From the NCBI GenBank assembly GCA_002401945.1, contig NVUP01000045.1:1-8314 (forward strand): 8,314 nt of DNA. The letters run 5' to 3'. The position numbers and the translations under genes are program-made. Positions within the stretch are counted from its first letter, which is position 1. Each line of letters starts with the position of its first letter. The notes beneath the pieces were generated by a model. That model searched no databases and had not been told where the DNA came from. It saw only the letters and a program-made list of their open reading frames with translations. This document shows, piece after piece, positions 1 through 6,029 of this stretch. This DNA is from Paracoccaceae bacterium (GTDB lineage: Bacteria; Pseudomonadota; Alphaproteobacteria; Rhodobacterales; Rhodobacteraceae).

Positions 1-588
1 TTTAAACACCAGCGCAATTTCATGTTCTGCCAGCAGCTCCTCTAGCCCCGGCAGCTCTCCCTCCAGCAGCAACACGGCCTTGGGTCTTGCCAGTTCCGCA
101 TCGCCCAGCATTTGTGTCAGCATCAACCGGGCCAGTTCCAGCTCACTGCTGAATCCGTCCAACAGCCCCAGCCGCCCCCGCAACCTGTCCCCCTGCACCG
201 CCAGCACCCAGAGATCCACTGAGGCGGGCAAGGCCAGATAATCCGGCAACAGCGCCCGGCAGCCAGGATCCAACGCCGCGCGCCAGCGGCGCATCAGATC
301 GGTGCCAGCGACCAGCACCCGGGTCCAGCTGGAGGCCTTATCCGCCCCGCAATAGGGTCTCATTTCGACCTGTTCTCGGGTCACCCCCAACTGATCCTGC
401 AATTGCCGCCAGGCCACCTGCTCGCGCGCCGCGCCCTGCAATCCGGGCGGCAATTGCAGCGCCAGCAGCGGCGCCTCGCCCCCCGGCACCAAGGCAATAT
501 GCCCCGCGACCGGCTTGCCCCGACGGGGCGCGTCCAGATAAATAAAGTTAGGCTCAGCTGCAGCCCTGCGCCGCGCCGCGCGGCTCAT
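1..588 (-). CDS. gspL: Type II secretion system protein GspL, N-terminal part (runs off the window edge)
   Basis: An open frame of 196 codons runs from an ATG at 588 to the left edge with no stop, so only the N-terminal part is visible. Its ATG overlaps the gspK stop as ATGA, continuing the coupled gspG-H-I-J-K series, and gspL is the canonical next gene. The visible part starts MSRAARRRAAAEPNFIYLD and has no membrane segment. This fits the actin-like cytoplasmic domain of GspL, which in the family binds the ATPase GspE and precedes a single transmembrane helix and a periplasmic ferredoxin-like domain. Both later parts would lie outside the window. The sequence is weakly conserved, so the call rests mainly on gene order, length and the absence of an N-terminal helix. 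The stretch REQVAWRQLQDQLGV fits the family style but is not diagnostic. Confidence 0.75.
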   Translation of the reverse strand, partial: MSRAARRRAAAEPNFIYLDAPRRGKPVAGHIALVPGGEAPLLALQLPPGLQGAAREQVAWRQLQDQLGVTREQVEMRPYCGADKASSWTRVLVAGTDLMRRWRAALDPGCRALLPDYLALPASVDLWVLAVQGDRLRGRLGLLDGFSSELELARLMLTQMLGDAELARPKAVLLLEGELPGLEELLAEHEIALVFK

Positions 589-1511
589 ATGCCGCCGCCC
601 AGCCGGTACCAGACCTGCGGCCCGTAAGGCAGCGGGCGGCGAAAGATGATGGTTTGGCGCGTCAGGGTCCGGTCCTCCAGTTGCGCTGCAATATCAACGT
701 GAAACCACGCCGAGCCAACCGCAAATCGCAACTCTTCCAATTCCGGCAGCCCTTCGAGTGAAAACGCGCCGCTGCTGCGCAGGATAAAATCCTCGACCGA
801 GGTAAAGGGGTTTTGTCGCCGCGACAGCAGCACCTGCTCTAAACTGCCCGAATTGGCGCCGGGCAGCAGGCTGATCAGCACCTCGGGCGAGACCGTATTC
901 AGGTTCAGCAGGCTGTCGCTGGGCAGGGCGGCCAGATAAGGCGCCAGCCGGGCAAAATAGCGTGGGCGCAACGCCGGGATCACCTGCAATTGCTCCAGCA
1001 GTAACACCGGTCCACCCTGCGGAGTGATTGCCGGGGTCAGCCGCGCATAACCGGCGCTATCACTGGGGCCGCCGGGGCGGACAAATTCGATGATCTGCGG
1101 CGCCAGCCGCGACGGCAGGCCCAGCCGCGCCAGCAGTCTGGTAAATCCGGTCTCGGCGCCCAGATCCTCGGGGTTGGCCAGCCAGTTGACGTTAAAGCGG
1201 CCCTGCAGATCGCTGATCTGGCCCGACAGCTGGCCCCGGTCCACCACCACATTGTCAATTGCTCCGGCCCAGACATCCGATCGCGCATCCACCGCACCGC
1301 CCTGCTGATCGGCGCGCAGCAGGGTCAGCGCCAGCGATTCGAACCCATCCAGATATAGCCGCAACTGTCCGGCACCCTGCAACTCGCTCTGCCGCAGCCG
1401 CGCTGATTCTGCCCGCCCCAGCACATAGACCGCCGCCGCCGCAAAGGCCGCCACCAGCAGCAGCGCATTGAGCAGCACAAAGCCGCGTTCAGATCCGGCA
1501 CGCACCCTCAT
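585..1511 (-). CDS. gspK: Type II secretion system minor pseudopilin GspK
   Basis: This 308-aa protein is the large minor pseudopilin that caps the T2SS pseudopilus with GspI and GspJ in the inner membrane and periplasm. It has a short basic leader ending SERG, a predicted GspO cleavage after Gly10, and then the hydrophobic helix FVLLNALLLVAAFAAAAVYV. Position +5 of the mature protein is Asn, not Glu. Lack of Glu5 is a known GspK hallmark and separates it from the other pseudopilins. Further family signs are the DLQGRFNVNWL stretch near residues 101-111 and the helix-hairpin-type LNLNTVSPEVL near 202-212, followed by R-x-x-x-P-F-x-S-x-x-D-F. Length is normal for the family. Its ATG overlaps the gspJ stop (ATGA) and its own stop overlaps the gspL start, so translation is probably coupled. 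Confidence 0.93.
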   Translation of the reverse strand: MRVRAGSERGFVLLNALLLVAAFAAAAVYVLGRAESARLRQSELQGAGQLRLYLDGFESLALTLLRADQQGGAVDARSDVWAGAIDNVVVDRGQLSGQISDLQGRFNVNWLANPEDLGAETGFTRLLARLGLPSRLAPQIIEFVRPGGPSDSAGYARLTPAITPQGGPVLLLEQLQVIPALRPRYFARLAPYLAALPSDSLLNLNTVSPEVLISLLPGANSGSLEQVLLSRRQNPFTSVEDFILRSSGAFSLEGLPELEELRFAVGSAWFHVDIAAQLEDRTLTRQTIIFRRPLPYGPQVWYRLGGGI

Positions 1512-2191
1512 CGCATCCCCTCCAGCAGCCGCACTGGACCCAGCCCCTCGATCTGCAGGATCAGCTCCACCGCCTCGGGCAGGGTATCGGAATAGCTGTC
1601 CGCCAGCCGGATCAGCACCCCATCCGTATCGCCGCCGCCCAACTCAGGCGCCGCACGTGGGGCGCTGCTGACCACCCCCGGCAGCCAGCCCAGTTGCGGC
1701 CAGAGGCTGCGCAGGCCAAGGTCGGTGACCCCCGACAGATACCCCACCTCGGGGCTGACAGACTGATCCGAGCTGGGCGACAACACAGGCCAAACCCGGC
1801 GCATCAGCTGCTGGCGCGCCACATCAAGCCGCCATTCCACCCGGTGCAGCCCCAGCCCCGGATCTCTCCCCGGGCCGGGCGGCAGCTCAGGCTGGCCACT
1901 GACGCTAAAACTCAGGGTCAGCCCGTCATCCGATAGATGGATGGCCGATCGACTGCCGCCACCGGGGGGATGAAACAACACCGGCAGCAGCGCCGACAGG
2001 TCATTGCGCAGCAGCGCCAATCCCAGGCTCAACTCGCCCGCCTGTTGTTCCATCTGTGTCAGCCGGTCCCGCATCCGCAGATTGGCGGTCAGCGCCTGCA
2101 GCCCCATCACCGCCACCAGCGCAAACAGCGCCATGGCGGCGACCAGCTCAATCAGGGTCAGTCCCCTTGTTCGTCTCTGGTTTTGCCGCAT
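1508..2191 (-). CDS. gspJ: Type II secretion system minor pseudopilin GspJ
   Basis: This 227-aa protein is a minor pseudopilin that joins GspI and GspK in the tip complex of the T2SS pseudopilus. It has a textbook class III leader: basic MRQNQRRTRG, cleavage after Gly10, then LTLIELVAAMALFALVAVMG with Glu at mature position +5. The Arg-rich leader ending in RG is the usual form. Downstream, LLRNDLSALLP (about residues 60-70) and VEWRLDVARQQLMRRVW (about 118-134) match the conserved core of GspJ proteins. The start codon shares one base with the gspI stop (TGATG), and the end overlaps gspK by 4 bases. Length and order are normal, and nothing suggests decay. Confidence 0.92.
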   Translation of the reverse strand: MRQNQRRTRGLTLIELVAAMALFALVAVMGLQALTANLRMRDRLTQMEQQAGELSLGLALLRNDLSALLPVLFHPPGGGSRSAIHLSDDGLTLSFSVSGQPELPPGPGRDPGLGLHRVEWRLDVARQQLMRRVWPVLSPSSDQSVSPEVGYLSGVTDLGLRSLWPQLGWLPGVVSSAPRAAPELGGGDTDGVLIRLADSYSDTLPEAVELILQIEGLGPVRLLEGMR

Positions 2192-2601
2192 CAGCCCGCC
2201 CCCGGAGGCGGCAGAAACGCGACCAGAACCACGGCCGGTCCCTCGCTGCTGACGGCGCGGATCTCGGCTTCGATAATGCCGCTGGCGGTGGCTTTGGTAC
2301 TCACCGTCAGCTGATAGCTATACGGCCCCATCTGCACCTGCGACGGCAGGCTCAGCCCCCCGGACGGTCCAGACAGCCCGGCCAGACGCAGCTCTTCGGC
2401 GCGGTTCTGTGCCACCAGCTGCGCCAGCAGACGCGGCATAGCCCCGCCAATCGCTCGGCGCGACTGGTCCACCGCCTGCAGCGCCGCCAGGCTGCCGATC
2501 GCCAGCACCAGCACCGCCACCACCAACTCCAGCAGGGTCAGCCCGCGGTTGTCGCACAGCCCGCGGTTGGTACGACCCATGCGCATCAGCCGGCGTCGCA
2601 T
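2191..2601 (-). CDS. gspI: Type II secretion system minor pseudopilin GspI
   Basis: This minor pseudopilin, 136 aa from the first ATG, is the member thought to nucleate the GspI-J-K tip. The leader is basic and ends CDNRG, with cleavage predicted after Gly20, followed by LTLLELVVAVLVLAIGSLAAL with Glu at +5. The phrase VLVLAIGSLAALQAVDQS is typical of GspI. The start is uncertain. The ATG at 2601 overlaps gspH by 16 bases and has a G-rich stretch a few bases upstream. The ATG at 2586 would make a TGATG junction with the gspH stop, like the other junctions here, and gives a shorter 15-residue leader. The mature protein is the same either way. The stop overlaps the gspJ start by one base. Confidence 0.9.
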   Translation of the reverse strand: MRRRLMRMGRTNRGLCDNRGLTLLELVVAVLVLAIGSLAALQAVDQSRRAIGGAMPRLLAQLVAQNRAEELRLAGLSGPSGGLSLPSQVQMGPYSYQLTVSTKATASGIIEAEIRAVSSEGPAVVLVAFLPPPGAG

Positions 2602-3047
2602 ATCAACCCCGTCCAGCCGTCACTGCGGCAGCTGATGCTCTCAAACTGAATGGAAAAGGCGCTGGTCTGGCCATTGGGCAGAAAGATGATGTCGGGGGTC
2701 TCCTGCGCCGCAGATGGACCCTCGATTTGATAAGACACCCGGCCTCGCCAGGGCATCAACTGTTCAGAGATCTGCCAGCCATCCCCGCGCCACCAAGCGA
2801 TGCGGCGGCCCTTGGCGCTGAGCGCCAGCCCGCGTTGCACCTGACCGTGCACCGCCAGACTGCGGGCCTGATCATAGGTGGCTCGAAAACTCATCAAATC
2901 ACTTTCACCACTCGCGCCACCCAGCCCCCGTGTCAGGGTGACCCCCAGCACCAGACTGGCCATCACCGCCACCACCACCACCAGTTCGATCAGGGTGACC
3001 CCCGCGTCAGAGGCGTGGAATGGGGCGTGGCTTACTGCAGGCTCCAT
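2586..3047 (-). CDS. gspH: Type II secretion system minor pseudopilin GspH
   Basis: This 153-aa minor pseudopilin is thought to link the GspI-J-K tip to the GspG filament. The leader MEPAVSHAPFHASDAG ends before VTLIELVVVVAVMASLVLGV, with Glu at +5. The leader has no Lys or Arg and ends DAG rather than RG, unlike GspI/J/K but like GspG here. The C-terminal half contains WWRGDGW and FLPNGQTSAFSIQF. FxxxG near the end is usual in the GspH/FimT fold. Two cysteines close to the C-terminus (in ISCRSDGWTGLICDAG) could form a disulfide in the periplasm; that is an inference. No other start codon lies before the helix, so the 16-base overlap with gspG is real. Confidence 0.88.
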   Translation of the reverse strand: MEPAVSHAPFHASDAGVTLIELVVVVAVMASLVLGVTLTRGLGGASGESDLMSFRATYDQARSLAVHGQVQRGLALSAKGRRIAWWRGDGWQISEQLMPWRGRVSYQIEGPSAAQETPDIIFLPNGQTSAFSIQFESISCRSDGWTGLICDAG

Positions 3048-3511
3048 GATCCGATATCCGCATCCGCCCCGTCACCACCCGGGGTGCCATCAGCGCCATA
3101 GCTGAAGATGTCAAAATCGCCATGCACCCCCGGCGACAGGTAATTATACAGCTGCCCCCAGGGATCTTTCGGCATCTGATCGACATAGCCGCCCTCGGCC
3201 CAGTTTGGCGCCAGCGGCGCAGAGCTGGGCGGGCTGACCAGTGCCGCCAGCCCCTGTTCGGTGGTGGGATAGCGGAAATTATCCAGCCGGTAGAACTTTA
3301 CCGCGCTGGAGATGGCGCCAAGATCGGTGCGGGCGCGCACCATGCGGGCCTGATCGGGGCGATCAATCACCCGCGGCACAATCACCAGCGCCAGCACCGA
3401 CAGGATCACCACCACCACCATCAGCTCGAGCAGAGAAAACCCGGCATCCGCAGTTGCAGAGTGATCTGCGGCACCATCCTCGGCTGCGGGCTGTAAAGAC
3501 ATTTGAGACAT
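3032..3511 (-). CDS. gspG: Type II secretion system major pseudopilin GspG
   Basis: This is the major subunit of the T2SS pseudopilus, 159 aa from the chosen ATG at 3511. That ATG has an AGGA ribosome binding site at 3519-3522, seven bases upstream. An upstream in-frame ATG at 3562 would lie within the promoter and is less likely. After a 24-residue leader ending ADAG comes FSLLELMVVVVILSVLALVIVP, with Glu at +5. Diagnostic GspG features follow: the RVIDRPDQARMVRARTDL linker, LDNFRYPTTEQGL, PKDPWGQLYNY (about 114-124) and the C-terminal acidic loop SYGADGTPGGDGADADIGSW (about 137-156). That loop matches the family's calcium-binding loop. The leader is long and carries no basic residue. It is the first gene of the divergent minus-strand operon and overlaps gspH by 16 bases. 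Confidence 0.95.
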   Translation of the reverse strand: MSQMSLQPAAEDGAADHSATADAGFSLLELMVVVVILSVLALVIVPRVIDRPDQARMVRARTDLGAISSAVKFYRLDNFRYPTTEQGLAALVSPPSSAPLAPNWAEGGYVDQMPKDPWGQLYNYLSPGVHGDFDIFSYGADGTPGGDGADADIGSWSLQ

Positions 3512-3517
3512 TGCAAA

Positions 3518-3535
3518 ATCCTGTGTTGGCAGGAT
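3518..3535. promoter_or_regulatory. Inverted repeat overlapping the gspG promoter, candidate operator
   Basis: ATCCTG (3518-3523) and CAGGAT (3530-3535) are perfect 6-base inverted arms with a 6-base spacer. The repeat abuts the predicted -10 box and covers the predicted transcription start and the gspG ribosome binding site. If transcription starts near 3527, only one arm is in the mRNA, so a protein-binding site is likelier than an RNA hairpin. A 6-base repeat can arise by chance. Confidence 0.3.
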
Positions 3536-3562
3536 GATAGAAGCCCAGACGCCCCGAGGCAA
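3534..3562 (-). promoter_or_regulatory. Predicted sigma70-type promoter of the gspGHIJKL operon
   Basis: Reading the minus strand, TTGCCT (3562-3557) and TATCAT (3539-3534) are separated by exactly 17 bases. They match the -35 and -10 consensus at 4 of 6 and 5 of 6 positions. Transcription would start near 3527, giving a leader of about 16 bases containing the AGGA ribosome binding site of gspG. The position in the 98-base divergent gap fits an operon promoter. It is a pattern match only; no convincing counterpart was found for gspO on the other strand. Confidence 0.5.
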
Positions 3563-3598
3563 TCACCGAGGGGGCCGCCATCCCGCCCCTGACCCCGT

Positions 3599-3603
3599 AG
3601 GAG
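3599..3603 (+). promoter_or_regulatory. Ribosome binding site that decides the TTG start of gspO
   Basis: AGGAG lies six bases before TTG at 3610-3612. No ATG or GTG in the right frame lies between this site and the conserved N-terminal helix, so the site supports the rare TTG start. Confidence 0.7.
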
Positions 3604-3609
3604 CCCACC

Positions 3610-4419
3610 TTGTCCGACCTAATCCCGCCCGAGCCCGGCGCCTGGGCGCTGCTGCTCCTGCTGCTCAGCCCGGCGGTTGGATCGTTCCTGGCGCTGCTGG
3701 TCGACCGGCTGCCACGCGGCGAAAGCGTGATCTGGCCCGGCTCGCAGTGCCGCAGCTGCGCCGCCCCTCTGCGGTCCCGGGATCTGCTGCCAATCCTGTC
3801 CTTTGCGCTGAACCGGGGGCGTTGCCGCCACTGCGGCGCGGCAATCCCGCCCTGGCATCTTTATATGGAGCTGGCGGCGCTGGGGTTGGCGCTGCTGGCG
3901 CTGGCGCTTGGCGGACCCCCACTGACCATCGGCCTGACGGCCCTGCTGCTGTGGCTGCTGCTGGCGCTGGCGGCTTGCGATCTGCTGTGGTTCCGGCTGC
4001 CCGATGGGCTGAATGCAACGCTGGTGCTGGCTGCGCTGACCTGGGCCGGATTGATACAGAGCGGTCTGATCCCGCCGCCGCCGCATCCGCTGCTGCCACA
4101 TACACTGGGTGAGGCCTTGCTGGGCGGCGGCCTTGGTGTTGCTCTGTTCTGGGGCATCCGGATTGCCTATCACCAGCTGCGCCAGCGCGCCGGGTTGGGG
4201 CTGGGAGATGTTAAACTGATGGGTGGACTGGGGGCGCTGATCGGGGTCTGGCTGCTGCCACATCTGATGTTGCTGGCAGCCCTGATGGCGCTGAGCGGCG
4301 CAGTGATCGGGGCGCTACGCCAGGGCCGCGCCCTGAAAGCCAGCCGTGCCCTGCCCTTTGGCACCGCGCTGTGCACCGTTGCCGCCCTGATTTGGCTGCT
4401 TGCCCGCCTGCCGCATTGA
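3610..4419 (+). CDS. gspO: Type IV/type II prepilin leader peptidase and N-methyltransferase (GspO/PilD family)
   Basis: This 269-aa polytopic inner-membrane aspartic protease cleaves prepilin-type leaders and N-methylates the new N-terminus. The likely substrates are the five pseudopilins encoded on the opposite strand. The N-terminal part has a hydrophobic helix followed by the soluble methylation domain, with the zinc-type CxxC pairs C47/C50 and C72/C75 intact. The peptidase part has the first catalytic Asp candidate at D124, upstream of LPD (131-132), and the family motif GLGLGDVKLMGG with the second catalytic Asp at D200. RALPFGTAL near 246-254 is the usual C-terminal motif. About seven or eight membrane segments are apparent, rich in Leu and Ala. 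Start is TTG behind a strong AGGAG site. All key residues are present, so it should be active in both functions. Confidence 0.94.
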   Translation: MSDLIPPEPGAWALLLLLLSPAVGSFLALLVDRLPRGESVIWPGSQCRSCAAPLRSRDLLPILSFALNRGRCRHCGAAIPPWHLYMELAALGLALLALALGGPPLTIGLTALLLWLLLALAACDLLWFRLPDGLNATLVLAALTWAGLIQSGLIPPPPHPLLPHTLGEALLGGGLGVALFWGIRIAYHQLRQRAGLGLGDVKLMGGLGALIGVWLLPHLMLLAALMALSGAVIGALRQGRALKASRALPFGTALCTVAALIWLLARLPH

Positions 4420-4478
4420 TGCGCGGTGCACGGCCCCCTAAACTGCCTACCAACCGCCCTGTTTCAAAAGATGTTTAT

Positions 4479-6029
4479 ATGTCCCGCTTTTCCAAACTTA
4501 CCCTTGTCTGCCTGCTCAGCCTGACCGCTATGACGCCGCTTTCGGCCCAGACCCCGGCAGCGGGTCCCCTGCCCGAGATGGCCACCGTAGAACAGGCCTG
4601 GAAGCGCGGTGATTTTGTCACCGTGCGCCGCGATCTGGAGCACCTGGCCAAGGAAAGTGGCAGCGCATTGGCGCAGTATCGCTATGGTCAGGTGCTGCTT
4701 GAGGGCCGCGGCGGGCCGCGCGATCTGAACGGTGCGGTGCAGTGGCTGCAACAGGCGGTGGCGCAGGATCATCTGGAGGCCACCACCCTGCTGGCCCGCG
4801 TCTATCTCAGCGCCTCCGAGGATCAGCGCAACCCAGCCGCCGCTGCCGCCCTGCTGGCCCGCTCCGCCGCCCGTGGTGACCGCGAGGCGCAGTATTACCT
4901 CGCCCTGCTGAGCAGTGCTGGCGATGGCCTCATCAAGGACGAGGCTGCCGCCGTGAACTGGTTGCTGGCCGCCGCCGAGCAGGACCACGTGGCGGCGCAA
5001 TATGCGCTCAGCCGGGCTTATGCCCGTGGGGCTGGCACCGCTGAGGATGCCGCCAAGGCGCTGCTCTGGCTGAACCGCGCCGCCGAGGCAGGCCACAGCG
5101 AAGCACAGTTCTATCTGGCGCTGACTTATGAGCGTGGCCAGGGCGTGGACCAGAATCCCGCCAGCGCGCTGCGCTGGTATCGCGCCAGCGCCGAAAGCGG
5201 CTTTATTCTGGCGCAGCGTATCCTGGGCACCCGGTACATGTTGGGCGACGGGGTCGAGCAGAACTTTGAGGAGGCGCTGCGGTGGCTGACCTCTGCGGCC
5301 AAAGCTGGTGAGCCCGGTGCGATGTCCAATCTGGGCTATATCTATGCCACCGGCAACGGCGTCCCGGTCGACAATACGGCAGCGGCAGCCTGGTACGCCC
5401 GCGCAGCTGAGGCCGGGGTGGGCGGTGCAATGCTGGCCCTGGGGCAGTTTTACGAGACCGGCAACGGGGTACCGCAAGATACCGCCAAGGCGCTGGCCCT
5501 GTACCAGCAGGCGGCAGCACAGGACCGCCCCGGCGCCACTCAGCGGCTGGTCGAGATGACGCTCAGCGGCGCAGTGCAGGATCTGCTGGCGCCGCATCAG
5601 ATGGTGCCCTGGATGGCCAGCGCCGCCGGTGAGGACGGTGAAAACAGGGCCAAAGCCCTGGCCTGGCTAGAGGCCAGCGCCGCAGACAACATCCGCCCGG
5701 CGCAAACCGCGCTGGCGCTGCTGTGGCTGCAACAGGGCGAGGATACTGAGGCAGCCGCCGCGCTGTTGATCCAGGCCGCCACGGCGGGTGATCCGCAGGC
5801 GCAACTGCGCCTGGGCCAGCTGTTCACCACTGGCAGCGGCGTGGCACTGGACTATGTGCAGGCCCATAGCTGGCTGAACATTGCCGCCGCCAGTGGCGCA
5901 GCTGAGGCCGCCAAGCACCGCGATGTGGTGGCGCAACTGATGACCTTCGAGCAGATCGCCGAGGCTCAGACTGCGGCGCGCGATTTCTTTGACAGTGCCA
6001 GCGTCCTGCCGTCGCTGGACAGCCAATGA
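4479..6029 (+). CDS. Exported Sel1-repeat (TPR-like) protein
   Basis: This 516-aa protein starts with a Sec signal peptide (MSRFSKLTLVCLLSLTAMT, cleavage predicted after LSA at residue 23) and is otherwise built of Sel1 repeats. The conserved first alanine of the repeats recurs at residues 65, 101, 137, 173, 209, 245, 281, 317 and 353, an exact 36-residue register. A degenerate stretch follows, then copies anchored at 408 and 441. The C-terminal end (QAHSWLNIAAASG through MTFEQIAEAQTAARDF) is a common closing module in Sel1 proteins. Sel1 arrays form alpha solenoids that bind other proteins, and no enzymatic motif is seen. The protein is probably periplasmic; its partner is unknown. An in-frame ATG at 4419, overlapping the gspO stop, would add 20 residues. 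The ATG at 4479 was chosen because it puts the signal peptide at the N-terminus, though neither has a clear ribosome binding site. Confidence 0.88.
   Translation: MSRFSKLTLVCLLSLTAMTPLSAQTPAAGPLPEMATVEQAWKRGDFVTVRRDLEHLAKESGSALAQYRYGQVLLEGRGGPRDLNGAVQWLQQAVAQDHLEATTLLARVYLSASEDQRNPAAAAALLARSAARGDREAQYYLALLSSAGDGLIKDEAAAVNWLLAAAEQDHVAAQYALSRAYARGAGTAEDAAKALLWLNRAAEAGHSEAQFYLALTYERGQGVDQNPASALRWYRASAESGFILAQRILGTRYMLGDGVEQNFEEALRWLTSAAKAGEPGAMSNLGYIYATGNGVPVDNTAAAAWYARAAEAGVGGAMLALGQFYETGNGVPQDTAKALALYQQAAAQDRPGATQRLVEMTLSGAVQDLLAPHQMVPWMASAAGEDGENRAKALAWLEASAADNIRPAQTALALLWLQQGEDTEAAAALLIQAATAGDPQAQLRLGQLFTTGSGVALDYVQAHSWLNIAAASGAAEAAKHRDVVAQLMTFEQIAEAQTAARDFFDSASVLPSLDSQ

Noticed and set aside
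1937..2649. Plus-strand open frames opposite gspJ and gspI
   Set aside because: The translations are Gln/Arg/His/Pro-rich shadows, and the minus strand has unmistakable pseudopilin helices.
2140..3445. Recurring similar DNA (CACCACCACCA and ATCAGGGT-like strings) in gspG, gspH, gspI and gspJ
   Set aside because: These encode the shared pseudopilin leader helix (TLIEL followed by Val-rich residues). They are family similarity, not a CRISPR array or mobile repeat.
4464..5597. A 377-codon open frame on the minus strand opposite the first Sel1 gene
   Set aside because: It is an antisense shadow of a GC-rich repeat gene, with low-complexity Gly/Gln/Ala-rich translation and no recognisable domain. 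The plus frame has a signal peptide and regular Sel1 repeats.
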